Origin: Diphasiastrum complanatum
Taxonomy: Eukaryota > Streptophyta > Lycopodiopsida > Lycopodiales > Lycopodiaceae
Direction: 5' to 3'
NCBI GenBank assembly: GCA_029204225.1
Contig: CM055113.1
Location: 10,996,234-11,060,233, forward strand
Length of the DNA stretch: 64,000 bases
Part shown: positions 8,900 through 22,029 of the stretch, in pieces
Position numbering within the stretch: position 1 is the stretch's first letter
Layout: every line of letters starts with the position of its first letter
Position numbers and translations under genes: made by a program
Notes under the pieces: model-generated
Databases searched by the model: none
What the model saw: only the letters and a program-made list of their open reading frames with translations
Told to the model about the DNA's origin: nothing

Positions 8900-11130
8900 C
8901 ACTGAGATGTGAACTCCAAAGCCACCATCAAGTCCCCTCACATAACATGCATGCCAATATCCCTCCAAGTGAACTTGTGAGATCTTCCATGGCCCAAGTT
9001 AAACGATCTGCACTCTACTATCACTAGAATCTACAACCCTGATGCAATATTGATAATGACACTTGACTTGACGTTTCCTAGAATAGGTCGTTGAAGTGTA
9101 TCTCCCTGATGACAAACCTGATACCCTGCTCCATAGCTACAATGACTTGATCAAAATAAACTAACCAACTACAAAACACCACACCAAGAGTCTCTAAAGT
9201 GTGATCATCATTACCCATTCTTCATCTTCCGTGTGTCCCACACGTAGCCCAATGCAAGTTCGTTGTCTTGCCCAGTGGCTTCCAACTGGCACTTCAATCA
9301 CCTGTGACCACCAAAATGTGTGTACCTCCAAGCTAGCCCCAAATCTCTCCCTCGAGTGAGAAATTTCCAAGTCGCATATGCGTGTGTCAATGTAGCTATC
9401 ACTCGACTCGACACTGCCAATACGAAGATCATACCTATGAGAGCATTTTTCCAAATCGTCACCTGATGTTGGTTGGTCCTAATTCCAAAAGTTGAACCTG
9501 ATCACAAGATTTTTTCACCCGTAACCAGCATACCATGGCTACTTCTCACCTATGATTGCTTGCCTTGTCAAAACTGTCGCCAATGATGAGTAGTCACGAT
9601 GCCAAATTGCACTTTTGTCGCCAAAACTAGCTTTCTCCACACAATTCTACTATCATTACCTCATACCACATTTACCACATCCAAACACACTGTTATCCTA
9701 TTAAAGTAAGTAATAATGATTTCAAAGAGATACCACCCTATAGCAGGTTTCAAGAGCCAAAAATTGCTCCAAATTTGGCCCTATGGTATCCAAATAGCGA
9801 ATGTAGCCCATCACTAGGTCACTCGCACTCCACTCAATGGAATGGTAAACAAAATAGCCTGAAGTACATTTCTCCCTGCTTGGTGACATTGCTTTGATGC
9901 TAGCTTTGAGCAGCCAATTTTAGGGGTCATTTTGGCCCAAGAATGGCCAAATTAGGTGCAAGATAGCCCTCTCCAAAAAATTCTCTTGCATTTTTGAACT
10001 GAAACTTCTTTTTGAAGTTTCTTAATGAAGAAACAGCCCTTTTAGCATGTTGGGTCCAATTTGAATTTCATTACAAAATATTTTAATGCAATTTCAATGC
10101 ATTTGTCCTTTAGGTCCTTTGGGTCCACTTCTAGGCCACTTCCCTACAGATCCAATCGTGAGTCTGAATCTCACGGTCTATGCTTCATCATAAAGCTGTG
10201 ATTTGCACCATCAATTTACCATGCCTTTGATCCCACAGTCTAGAATCAAGTAGCATGTTGACCTGTTGCCTTGCAAATGTGATCCCCTTCAAGATAGTAT
10301 GCATCCCTCCTCGCTGGCTATACACGCGAGCTCCCTGGCACCTCCTCTCTCCTTACTTTTAAGCTTAACCTTCACAACAAGTATGGCAGAAGAATTTTGT
10401 GTCGTGCTAACAATCTGATTTAGCTTCATCAATGCTCTACGGCCTCCCACGCCCATCCAAACTCGTGTGGCTAGGGCACCTCCCTATAGCTTGTTACAAA
10501 TCTGAATAAGCTTGTGTATGACGAGATATTCAAGGTTTTCTGCTCACAAACCCTGACTTTGAGAAGAATGGAATTTTCTTGAGCATTTCTCAGGCTTTTC
10601 CTGAGCTTCCACTTGCATTTCTCTTCCCCACTGAGATCGCCCTACCTCTAGTGCCCTGATGCAATTTACAGCTCTCCAATTGATGCGGTATTGAATACAA
10701 ATAATGTGATTTTAAAAAAAATCCGTCAACACCTTACAAAACTAGAAATTTCTCAAATTTCCTCCGTTTTCCACCCAATTGAGTCCTATGAATTGCTATG
10801 GCTCTTTGTCACTACTCCTTAAAAATCCCTTGCAAGCCTCATTGTGCTGAACGACTGTCCAAACAATGATATTTAAGCCACCACCGATGATTTTTCCAAA
10901 ACCACCAAAACTGCAAGTTTTTCTGAAATTCTTCCAAGAATTTCCTTACGACAATCATTTTGATCACTTCCTCAAAGCTCTGATCAAAGGAACATTGCCG
11001 ATTTCTGCCATCCGAACCAACTATATCCAGTATGGTGTCCTTTCTCCTAAGATGCTTCTCATGTCGTTTCTCCTGGTGAAAGATGTCGACGATGGCTCCA
11101 CTGGATCATGCATACTTGCAAAACTCCGCC
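8900..11130. other. 2.2 kb without recognisable genes
   Basis: Only short open frames (minus strand 9194-9454, plus strand 10866-11159), none with a domain I know. Base composition and the absence of pol motifs suggest the internal part of a decayed retroelement that starts at the primer-site-like sequence at 11131. Confidence 0.3.
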
Positions 11131-11577
11131 TCTTTGATACCATGTTAAAATTCCATTAGGATCTAGTGCAATATGCAAATCACATCAATTACTCACCATA
11201 GCCAATCCTCACAAACTCTCAAAGATGGCACAACAAAAGCTAATAGATTACAAAGAAACTGTAGGAATAGAGGAACGTGAATGAAGAAGAGAGAAGGAAA
11301 TAGTTGCAGAACAACTCTCCCGTTATTATGGGCTGCTACTAGCAAACAACACTCTAAAAGATTGTTAATGCAAAAATCAACCCACAACTCAAGCGTTCTC
11401 ATTTACAGGATCTTAAAAATTAATTCATACCCAAATAAAAATGACTACAGTCCATCGAAGAGATTAGAAGAGATGTGGTATTACTATAAACTAGATTCAA
11501 AATGAAGTTTAGTTTAAAATGTAAAAATGATTATGTAGTGTGATAATGCAAGTTCCTCAGGCGTCAAAGATAGCCAT
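11131..11577 (-). other. Possible LTR with primer-binding site
   Basis: Reading the minus strand, TTTTAACA is followed at once by TGGTATCAAAGA, one base different from the initiator-Met primer site. The LTR would begin at 11143 on the plus strand (TGTTAAAATTCC). Its other end is not defined; the next LTR begins at 11578. The call is tentative. Confidence 0.3.
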
Positions 11578-12691
11578 TGTCTGATCAGATACTAAGGAGT
11601 CGTCAGTGATTTGATCAGAGTGAGTGAACAAGCAGTAAGAGTATAATCAAATCACAAAATCATACATCTACGTTAAACATAGATGAAGAATGTGTTGTTT
11701 CTATATTACAATGAAAGGTTGAACGACGCTGAATATGTTACAGCAGCCTAAAAAAGGTGTAACTTGGATGCTTGATATCATTCGCTCTATCGGCAGAGCA
11801 TCACAAAGAATGTGTGATGAAGATGTATTTATACACCGCATTCATTTATCTAATTACAATAATGACATAATGACAACTGTACAATGAATACATGGTCAGA
11901 CGATTCGGGATCGTTGACATGGATGTGAACGTTGCATATTTTTCTCTCACTTTGCATATTTCAGGAAGTGGCTGGAGACATTTCTCATTGAAATAGACAA
12001 CCTTCGCATTTTTCTCTTGCTTAACATTTTTGCGAAAAAGCTGAAGGTGTTGGAAAAAATAGTTCATTTGTTGAAGTAGACACTTTTTCAAAAAAATGCG
12101 AAAAAGCCAACAAAAAGTTTACTTTTCTGAAACACTTGAAAAGAAGTTATTGTCACGAAATGCGAATTGTGCGACAATTAGTTCATTTTTGCAAACTATT
12201 TGGAAATAGTGACTGTTTTGAAGTTGTCAATGAAGTCATTCACTTCGGATACTTCGGACACTTCGGATAGAGGTAGCTGAGTCTGTCACTCATTGAAGTA
12301 GTCAAAAAGTTGAAGACTTCGGATAGAGGCAATTGAGTGATCCAACGGTCTAAGTCGTCGCAAATGTTGGACACTTCAAAGTTGTTTAGTGAACCGCCAA
12401 TCGAAGTCATCGAAGATGGCTAGGTCTTCGATGTTCTTCGAATAGCATGACATTCAAATGTAAAAATAGACGAGAATGGATACCCTTTGTTATGATGTAG
12501 ATTAGTTGGGAAGTCGATGAAGTCGACTTCGAGTAATTCAGACATGATTCCTACATGTATTAGATGAGCAGACATAGAACCAAAATAGGTTGCATCTGAC
12601 CCTAGATCAACAATCACTAAACATGCAGGAAAAATCTTGAAATAGAAATTAGTATCTACTAAGGAGACAACTGTGGACTTAATCTCCAACA
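11578..12691 (-). repeat. 3' LTR of minus-strand copia element 1
   Basis: In element sense it begins TGTTGGAGATTAAG directly after a purine-rich AAGGAGGCT tract (12692-12700) and ends GATCAGACA, about 1.1 kb. A TATA box (TATAAATA, sense) lies near 11830. It abuts the RNase H end of the pol gene at 12700. Confidence 0.6.
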
Positions 12692-12699
12692 AGCCTCCT

Positions 12700-14340
12700 T
12701 AAGATCACGGTTGGTGCCTTGGTATCTTTGTTAGGTTTAGTGTGTTGAAAAACTTCTGATGTCTGATCTTGGGAAGCGCTTTGGTGAAAATGTCTACAAC
12801 CATTTCTGTTGTGGAGCAGTATTGAAAAATCAATTGCCCTGAGAAAACTTTCTCTCGAATGAAATGATACTAGATTTCTATGTGCTTAGACTTGCCATAA
12901 AATCTGGGATTCAATGACAGTGAAATATAGCTCAAATTGTCACACAGAATGGTAGTAGCATTGAATTGAGTGTGATGCAAATCCTGAAGTAATAACCTGA
13001 TTCATATAGCTTCTTTTGAAGCTTGACATGCTGCGATGTACTCTGTCTCAGTCAAAGAAAGCACGACTGATTTCTACTTTATTGAAATCCATGAAATCGG
13101 TCCCCCTGCCAGATAGAAATAGAACTCGGAGGTAGATTTTCTGGTAGAGGCTGTTCCTCCCCAATCTGAGTCAGAGTAGCCTTGCAGGATGAGTGAGTCG
13201 ATAGCATTTCCATCATAACACAAAATGTGATCTAAACTTTCCTGAATATATCTCATCACTCTCTTTAATGCTTTCCAATGAGAGATTTTAGGATTAGACA
13301 TGAATTGACGTAATGTGCTAACAATGTATGTTAGATCTGGTCTAGTGCATAGCATGGCATACATCAAAGATCTGATTAGTAAATGAAAAGAGTACTTCGC
13401 TTTCGTTCTCAACACAAGAAGGTTTAGTCAATACTATACTTGGATCTTTTGGTGTATTAGTTGGTTTGCAATCAGACGTATGAAATTTTTCTAAAATGTC
13501 TTTTAAATATGTCTGTTGGCTAAGATATATTTTCTTTTGTGATCTATATCTAGTAATGTGAATTCCTAATAAAGAATGAACAGTGCCTAGATCAGTGATG
13601 TCAAATTCCTTTGACGGATCACTCTTAGTAGTGTGCAGTAGGAAAATGCCGTTAGAAAAATATAAATGCATCATCTATGTAAAGAGCTATATGGAATGAA
13701 TTGACACCTATATGCTTGAAATAAACATTACAGTCAGCTGAATTGTTGACAAAACCCAATTGAATGAGATAAGAGTTTATTCTTTCAAACCATGCCCTTG
13801 CGGCCTGTTTCAGACCATAGATTGTTTTGTGCAGCTTGCACACTTTGTGCTCTTGGCCTTTGACTTCAAATACTTCTGGTTGAAAGACATACAGCTCCTC
13901 TTTGACGTAGCCATTGAGAAACGTTGTCTTGACATCCATTTGGTGCATCTCGAGATCTTTCATGGCTGCTAACGCAATCAGAGTCCTGATTGACTGCATT
14001 TTGACAACATGACTAAAAATACCTTGATAATCCACTCCTTGGACTTGAGTGAATCCTCTAGCCATAGGCCATGCTTTCCATTTTGCAATGGAACCATCAG
14101 AGTTGATCTTCTTCTTGAAGATCCACTTGTTGTCGATAACTCTCTTGTGAGTGGGAAAGTCAACCAACGTCCAAGTCTGGTTCATCAAAAGTGAGTTGTA
14201 CTTGCTTTCCATAGCGATCTTGTGCTATATTACCCAGGAAATATCACAAACACCTTGGAAGTGAAGGACTTGCATTAGGAAGGACCGTATCGGATCTTCA
14301 ACATCTTTGGGAATAATGTCACCATTGCATGGTGGTGTAA
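12700..14340 (-). pseudogene. Copia element 1 reverse transcriptase and RNase H, broken
   Basis: Minus-strand Ty1/copia pol. The reverse transcriptase runs from WTLVDFPTHKRVIDNKWIFKKK through MDVKTTFLNGY and IYGLKQAARAW to the active-site box YIDDAFIF. RNase H follows with GYSDSDWGGTASTRKSTSEF, and a readable tail reaches the LTR. Frames change near 13670 and 13380, and stops break the last part. The integrase is absent: at 14340 the element meets an insertion, and its pre-integrase, protease and gag resume at 19490 on the same strand. Confidence 0.85.
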
Positions 14341-14455
14341 TCCCCCAGGGTTCCCGTTTGTTGTGAACAATAGTCGCGTTAAAGGGTATAATGTTCCAGT
14401 AGAGAGAGGCGACATTAATAAAGGATTAATGTATTTTTTATTTTACAATGCCAAC

Positions 14456-14505
14456 GACATTGGGCCTTAGGCTAGTATGTGACATTGGGCCTTAGGCTAG
14501 TATGT
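14456..14505. repeat. Perfect 25-bp tandem duplication
   Basis: The 25-base unit GACATTGGGCCTTAGG...GTATGT occurs twice head to tail with no difference. Confidence 0.9.
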
Positions 14506-14744
14506 GCCATGGAGCACAAGTAATAAAATGAATTATTTTAAACTTAGCTTCAAAAAAATTCCTAAGTTAGGAAACACAACATGTCCTCAAGAAACACAAA
14601 GTGATCTTGATAGTCAAGATTCTGCTTCAGATGGAGCTTTTGTAGCCAATGGGTGATGAGGAGGTTCCACTCTCACTCCTATATAAAGGGACCAATTTTC
14701 TTGTATTGGGCATCATTCGAAGAGCTAATAAAATTTTGTCAGTT

Positions 14745-14854
<110 letters not shown>

Positions 14855-16384
14855 CACTCTTCATGAACTCTACAATGGCAATCATATTGCATTATAGGTC
14901 ACACTTCTTCATATGTCTTTGTATCACCACATTGGTATCTCCACTCCCACTTATGACAGATGATTGACATGTGAACAAAGATGTCTTCAATACAAAAGCA
15001 AATTGGGTAATGGACCTAAATGGAAAAACCATCACCTAGATAAAGAATGTTATTTGTCGCCGTGGTGCAAAAAGATCTTCATATTTCTACAAGTACAACA
15101 AACAAGTTTTTCATGCATTAAGTTTTAAAATTTCTCATATTAATTGTATCAACAACAATTATTACTTTGTTTCATGAATGCGTATTTGTCTTGGAGATGT
15201 TCACCAAGCCAAGAGATGAAATTATAGACTTGCTTGTAGGGATTGGACGAATGGCATGAGAGGTTTGGGCAAAAGGCATTGTGTGTTTATGTGTGTGTCA
15301 AGAATGACTAGCACATCTTTGATACATTTCTATTGGGGTTCGATAGTGTTGGTGAATAAGACCTTCATAGATACTTATGTTGTTGAATAGAACTTGGAAA
15401 CTTTGGTGCTACTTGAATAGTTGTTATTTTCAGTCCACTTCTTGTGTTGACATTGTCGGCCATTGAGTTGAATGATGCTTAAGCTTTGGCGTTATCATCA
15501 ATGAGTTCCTTTATCCTTTAACTATGAATTTGGCATGACCTCCTTGCTACTTGCATTACTTTAACCTACGCTTGCCTATTAATGACATATATGCAACAAT
15601 AATTGCAAAAACATATCAATCGCTCAATCGATTGATCAATATTTTGAGTTGCTACTCAATTTCAAATAATATTTATTGTGTTGAAATTGTTTGTTAGCAA
15701 GGCATTGTAAGGTTCTTTTCTAGCCTTGGACAAGTTGAAAGCTCTGAAAGACTGTCACAATTCACTTTTTTATTTCCCACATTTGATCTTTATGGTAAGC
15801 TATGAAGCCTTTATTGATTTAAAAATAAATGTGACAAGAGAAGATAACAAAATCATGTTATTATATATTGCTTAAAAATCTTTGAATTAAAGAAAGTGTG
15901 TTTAGCAATGTGATTTCAAAACACTTCCATATCTCAGGGTTTTCATATTGACGTAATTACTCTTTTTTTTACGCAAATAATTATATTGTTGACATAATTA
16001 CATGAAAAATCATAATAACGTTAACAAAAACTGACATAAAAAATGACTCGTTGGTGGCGTTTGGGTGGTTCGGTGGAGCAGCCCGTCGGGGCTTACTATA
16101 GGACCCCGCCAGGCCCCACAAAGCAGCCCAATGAGACCGTCGGGAACCCTCTAAAATAGCCCGACGGACATTTTCACTATAAGAAAAGGGTGGATCCTAC
16201 CCCGTTTCTCACGTTTCCAAGTATTCTTAGAGTTGTTTATGCGATATATTGCTTCCTAATCCTCTTACTTGCAATTTTATTTAAGCACGACACTAATCTA
16301 AGGTAGTTAGATTTTATTTTTTGTACTTTTAAATTAGATATCGCTTTTTAATTATACAATATTCTAAAAGTTTAAGTCTAGAGT

Positions 16385-17150
16385 GGTTATTTTTCAAGTT
16401 TGTGGTTATTTCTCAAGTTTGTGGTTATTTTAGATTCATTTCTGGTGCATAGCTATTCACTTGGCTAGGTGCTATTAATGAATTTACAAAATAATTTGTG
16501 TACGTGGTATTTATTGATTCATCTTTGGTGCACGCCTATTCACTTGGCTAGGCGCTATTGATGAATTTATAGCTATCATGGTTGTTTGTTACATGATTTA
16601 CTCTCAAGTTTGTGATTATTTTAGATTCAGTTTTGTGCACAACTATTCACTTGGCTAGGTGTTATTGATGAATTTCCAATAATCATTTGTGTACTTGATA
16701 ATTATTGATTCATGTTTGGTGCACGGCTATTCACTTGGCTAGGTCCTATTGATGAATCTATAATTATCATGGTTGTTTGTTGCATGATTAGTCTCAAGTT
16801 TGTGATTATTTTGGATTCATTTTTGGTGCACAACTATTCACTTGGCTAGGTGCTATTGATGAATTTTCAATAATCATTTGAGTACCTGATAATTATCGAT
16901 TCATCTTTGGTGCACGACTAGTTACTTGGCTAGGTGCTATTGATGAATAGTAACTATCATGGTTGTTTGTTGCATGATAAGTCTCAAGTTTGTGATTATT
17001 TTAGATTCATTTTGGTGCACGGCTATTCACTTGGCTAGGTGCTATTGATTTTCAATAATCATTTGTGTACCTGATAATTATTGATTCATCTTTGGTGCAT
17101 GACTATTCACTTGGCTAAGTGCTATTGATGAATCCATAACTATCATGGTT
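16385..17150. repeat. Tandem satellite with dimeric 190-bp higher-order unit
   Basis: The core CTATTCACTTGGCTAGG recurs near 16453, 16536, 16643, 16727, 16833, 16918, 17023 and 17103. Spacing alternates about 84 and 106 bp, making four dimers of about 190 bp. One half-unit contains CTCAAGTTTGTGATTATTTT, the other AATAATCATTTGTGTAC. Each core sits between GATTCATcTTTGGTGCA and GCTATTGATGAAT, an imperfect inverted pair (ATTCAT/ATGAAT). Confidence 0.85.
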
Positions 17151-17546
17151 GTCTGCTGTGTGCTTATTATTTAAGAATTGTGTGCATTCTATGTTTGTTG
17201 GCTGAAGAATTAAGATTGTATAAATACTTCAATTTCAACATGTTTAGTATATGTTTATATTTCTGTATGTGATATAGTAGATTTCAATTTTGTATTTCAT
17301 ATTTCAATTACAACACATGCTTACAATTTAATATTTCTAGCATTAGTAACTCGTTAACCTAATTATGAAATAAAATTTATTATGAGATTTGTTATTCTTA
17401 ACATCTAGTACAAAAGATTTTTTTACCAGACGCTATTTGTTATTTTACCAGTTGTTGTCAAATGAAATTTGTTATTGTAAATTTGTAATATCTAGTAAAT
17501 TCAATTTTCTAGCATTAGTAACTCATTAATTTTTTTCACAGAAAAT

Positions 17547-19013
17547 ATGGCCGCCAAAGAAAAATTCTTCTCAAGTCTCTACGTACATCTATTTGCCGGT
17601 TAATAGATGGCTTTAACAACATTGAGTTAGAGGAAGTTGTTTCTAATGAGGCTCATGTGAGAGCACTTACAAACGAAATAGTTCAAGCAGCGTGTAAAGA
17701 ATACAACGCTAATGTAGAGAAAGTTACAGAAAATATTTCTAGTTTTATTGGAGATGTTAGTAAGTGTCTTCGAGATCTGGGAGATGAAGCCCCCTCGGAG
17801 ATAGATAAAAAAAAATAGAAACTTGGGACAAGTTGTGGAGGATAGAGAAAGAAAAAAATAAAAGAGCTAAACACATCAAGACTCAAGTTATTCTATAAAA
17901 AAAAATGCGATTAGAACATCAACGCCATTCACATGTGGGAGACAATTCGTCCATGGAGTTGAAAAAAAAAAGATTTTACATGACTAGAGACGAGCGTCAT
18001 GAATTTTGAATGCACAATATTAGTGGGGATTCCAAATTGTTTGGAAAGAAAAAATAGGATTTGGTACATTTGGATCATGTTTTAAAATAGAGATTGTCGA
18101 GATATCTTTTTTTTCCCGAAGGAGTTGTTGTCGCAAAGAGATACAAAGGTGAGCGATTAAAATCTTTCGCGCAAGAAGTCAGCATTGATATTGCACACAT
18201 GGAAATTTTGCGCAGTATTGGGCATACACGACGATCTCCTTTGGTCTCTATCTTTCGGTACTTCAATGGAGGTAGCGTGGACGATTTGATGATGAAGCTA
18301 CCATTCAAGAATGGCTCATTCAGAAGAGCCATGACAAAGCTGCAGGGGACTGGTAAGGTGAAGGGTCCTAAACCAGATCCTGTTATATCATCAAATGATA
18401 TGGTCAAAATCAATCGGTTTGTGACCATGTGTGTGGCATCTCACATGCCTTGGTGCAAACCGTGGCATTTGCACATGATGAATTCTTGTTGCATTACGAT
18501 TTGTATGCAGCTAATGTCAAGATCAATTTTACCAACCGGTTGCATCCTAAAATTGGTGTCATGGATTGGGAAATGGCAGTAAGGTTTCAATACGAATCAA
18601 AAAAATTCTGGGTGACCAATTCGACAACCCATGCGCTTAGGCCATGGTTACTCCCGAGTTGCTGGATCGCAACCACGTGTACACAAGAGCTACAAACACT
18701 TGGTCAATGGCATGGATGATTACTGAACTTATCACATTTTGTGAGGAGTTTTGTGCGTTGCACCATCCTAGCTGGAAGCAAATTCTTGCAAGTAGAGCAT
18801 ATCAAATCTATCGTTGCAAAAGAATATTATATTGTTGACGAGCATGCAAGAAAAAGTTTAGAAGATTTAGATAATAATCTTAAGAGATTTGACTTGCATC
18901 CAGAGCAATATCTTTGGCCAATCGCCGAAATGATGTCTGCATTTTATCATTTTAAATTTGGAGATACTATGTACAAGTTTCAAGGAACAATAAATGAATA
19001 TAACATGTCATGA
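17547..19013 (+). pseudogene. Kinase-like pseudogene inside the insertion
   Basis: Fragments of a protein kinase-like fold in shifting frames. The region 18120-18200 gives VVVAKRYKGERLKSFAQEVS, placing a VAK lysine as in strand beta-3. In a second frame (18429-18600) LLHYDLYAANVKINF followed by PKIGVMDWEMA matches the order of the catalytic loop (HxDLxxxN) and a DFG-like position (MDWEMA). In 18741-19013, KSLEDLDNNLKRFDLHPEQY and an open tail follow. An upstream open part (17600-17815) is acidic and has no match. The DFG replaced by a DW pair is usual in a family of kinase-like proteins common in plant repeats, from my general knowledge. At least three frame changes and several stops make it non-functional. 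It lies next to the satellite inside the DNA that splits copia 1. Confidence 0.6.
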
Positions 19014-19489
19014 TATTTTCAAACAACCTGATTGCAAACTATTTTTTTATAAGCTAATTTGTAATATGTTTGGGGTTTAAATCAATATGGAATTATGTGA
19101 TATTTTTAAAGTTATATCATAAATTTGTGCATTGCTTGCAAGTTGCAAAATATGAGAGTTTTAAATTTGCAGCCTTGCAAGTGATATGGCCTTCGAAGGA
19201 AGTAGCGGCTTCGCGGATAAGGAGATGTCAGAAATCAAGAGTATGGCTGGCAGTGAAAGCTTGAGCAAGAGCGGGCGGTGTAGGATTGGAAGTATCACAG
19301 TTAGCAGCAGAAATATTTAGGACGAATGATTCAGATAAGCTCTAGTGGTTTGTCGCTTTGGAAATCTTGATCTAGGCTATTTGCCTAGTAGGCACATCTC
19401 ATAGACATGTCGAATATCGGTGGCGGCAACATTAAGATTTAAATCCTTGACCATAGAATTTGATGCATATATAAGATTGATCTCATGTT

Positions 19490-20726
19490 TAGATGTCCTA
19501 ATCTTCAATGCCATAATTGGGCATTTGAAGTACTCACATTGTTGGAAAGTGCATACTCGTGACCCAAAATGTACAGATTACCTTTTCTATTTGCAGAGAA
19601 GGTTTCTTTGTCATGCTTGTCCAGAACGGTACACTGCTTCGAATCGAACGAGGCTTTGGAGCCCTGATCAGTAAACTTGTTGATTGACAATAAAAATTTT
19701 GTCAGTTTGGGTACGTATATACATCTTTGAGCAAGGTCAGCTTACCATTAGGAAGATAGAGACGTATAGATCCTCTGTCTCCAATCTATAGTGCACTTGA
19801 GTCACCGAAGTAGACATACTTCGAATCTGCTAGTGTGAGATCTTCAAATAAGGACTTACATGCTGTCATGTGCTGAGAAGCACCAGAATCGAGATACCAA
19901 TTCATTGCATCTCTGATGGATAAATCTTGTATCATTTGTAGAGTTGGTTTTTCTTGAGAGTTTTGGGCAGAATCAGATTCTTCCTCATGCTCCATCTTCT
20001 TCTTGGCTTCGTTATGCCTGAGAACTCGACAATCCTTGATGTCGTGGTTGGTTCTCTTGCAGTTCTTGCAAAAGAGTCTGGTCTTAGGCTTTTGATGTTG
20101 TCGATTGTGCTGTTGTGATTGCTGGTCTGAATCAATTTGCTCACATTTTGTCTTCTTGTCCTTTGAAGATTTTTTCTTTGGGAACTATTGCTTATTCGAA
20201 TAAAGAGCGACTGTCTTTATATTCCACATAGATAAGCTTTTCCTTCTTACTTCTTCCTAAAATAAGCTTGTTGTCACTTTTTGGAGAGACAGGTCAGGAT
20301 TATTATTGAGTAGCAATACTAAATTGTCATAAGAGGGAGGAAGACTAGACAAAAGAGACATGTTAGCATCTTCGTCTGATATTGGCGAACCTACTCTAGC
20401 TAACTGATTGAGTAGCTATTGGAATTCATTTAGATGATCTGTGACTGAGGTCCCTTCACTCATCTTGAGGGACATGAACTTCTTCCTCAAGAAGAGACGA
20501 GTCGAAACATTTTTTGTCTTGTATAGACCAATAAGAATGTCCCAAGCTTCTTTGGAGCTGGAACAATTAGCTACATGAGCTATTTGTGAATCTTTAAGAT
20601 TCAAAGATACAATGGCAAGAGCTTTGCCATCCTTAGCTTCCCAGGCGGTCAACATATCAAGTTCAGCCGATCTGGCTATTGAACCGTTGACGTATCCTCA
20701 GAGTTCTTTTTCTGTGAGTATCATCT
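19490..20726 (-). pseudogene. Copia element 1 gag, protease and pre-integrase part
   Basis: On the minus strand, from high to low coordinates: gag (20416-20690) with KALAIVSLNLKDSQIAHVAN and SSKEAWDILIGLYKTKN, a UBN2-type copia gag core; a zinc-knuckle region near 20050; protease with MNWYLDSGASQHMTACKSLF (Asp-Ser-Gly active site); then pre-integrase KRGNLYILG-like text and NAQLWH at 19505. The coding end at 19490 meets the insertion that begins, on the other side, at 14340. The first codons of gag lie beyond 21917 on the far side of the inverted-repeat element. Confidence 0.75.
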
Positions 20727-21916
20727 ATCAGGGCCCCTTTTGAACTCAAAAAGGGCCTCTTCCTTGCCTAAACAAGTTTGCTAATATGGACTAATTAACT
20801 TGTTAATAGTCCTATGTGGCAATTCGCCTTGGGCTTAGTTTGAGTTAAAACCTAGCCACATAGGTTGCATTTGAACCTAGTATATTGAATAAAGAAAGAT
20901 TAAAATTTAATGCTTGTAAAAATATTTATTTATTTTTGAATTTGTGAAGGGTTGAAATTTTTTTAACACTTCATCTGTATTTTTTTTGGCTTGTTTTGGA
21001 GAGAAACTAGGTTGCAAATTTTTTTTGCATTTCATCTTGAAGTATATATCTAAAAAGTGGTACAAGGGTGAGGAACCCCCCTTGTACCATTAAAAAAAAA
21101 ATTGAAATGTAATGGGGGTGGGTTTTACCCCCCCCCCCCACCCCCCTCCAAACTGCATGCCACCATCTTGCTCCTCGTAGACTCCCTTCCATGCCTGCTC
21201 ACACACTCCCCCCGGGCCGCTGGCTCGGATCGCTGCCCATCTCCCTAAAGGGCCCACGCAGTCTCTCGGGTGCCAGTGCACCCGACGCTGTTGCCCGAGA
21301 GACTGTCTGGGCCCTTCAGAGAGATGTGCAGTGACCCGGGCTAGCAACCCGGGGGGAGTGTGCTAGCCAGAAGGTGCCGAGGCGGCTGCGTGGGCAAACC
21401 AAGGAGATGGGCAGCAGGTTGGACCAGCGGCCCGGGGGAATATGTCAACAGGAAGGAGTTCTGCACGACGGCCGTGCAACGGAGCGTGGAGGGCAGGGGG
21501 GATGTAAATCTCCGCTTACATTTTATTTTTTATTTTGTTTTTAATCTAAATTTTTTTTGAATCAAAACCTCAATATGAAGTGTAAAAAAATTTGCAACAT
21601 CTTTTCTCTCCAAAACAAGCCTAAAAAAAATATGGATGAAGTGCAAAATAAATTTCAGCCCTCACAAATTCAAAATTTGAATTTGTTCCTTGCTTTTGAG
21701 TGTGACATTGTCATCAATAAGGGGCTAGGAGAGTATACTTAAAGTGTGGTTAGTGGGTGAGTTAGATTTTGGGATGTCATCTAGGCCATTGGATGTGCCA
21801 TGTCATATGGACCATTCTGTCTCAATTGTCACACTTTTATTGGTACACATGTCATCATTAACACTAATTATGATTAGTGAAGAGGCCCTTTTTTAGTCCA
21901 AAAAGGGTCCTGATGT
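20727..21916. mobile_element. 1.2-kb inverted-repeat (foldback/MITE-like) transposon in copia 1 gag
   Basis: The left end ATCAGGGCCCCTTTTGAACT and right end (reversed) ACATCAGGACCCTTTTTGGAC are inverted repeats, and both continue into AAAAAGGGCCTCTTC. The pairing extends inward: the AACACTTCATCTGTATTTTT...GGCTTGTTTTGGAGAGAAA block at about 20966-21008 recurs inverted near 21575-21640. The centre (21100-21500) is GC-rich with a C tract and no gene. TCATCT flanks both sides (20721-20726, 21917-21922), a likely target duplication. The gag frame resumes across it: MWKFKM on the right, ILTEKEL on the left. No transposase is encoded. Confidence 0.75.
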
Positions 21917-22010
21917 TCATCTTGAACTTCCACATGTGGAAGTCACCACCGTTGAACTTGTTGATCAAGCAGATTTCTGAAGATGTTCCTTCCATGATGA
22001 ATGAGTTAGA
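21917..22010 (-). pseudogene. N-terminus of copia 1 gag
   Basis: On the minus strand the frame reads MEGTSSEICLINKFNGGDF then HMWKFKM, a typical copia gag start with the NFxxWKxxM motif. It continues at 20720 after the inverted-repeat element. No primer-binding site or 5' LTR follows; copia 2 begins instead in the opposite orientation. Confidence 0.7.
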
Positions 22011-22029
22011 ATTAAAGTAGAATCATTGT

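Noticed and set aside
16177-16200. CACTA transposon end (CACTATAAGAAAA) with CGTCGGG subterminal repeats
   Set aside because: The repeats lie on the wrong side of the end and no matching inverted end was found nearby.
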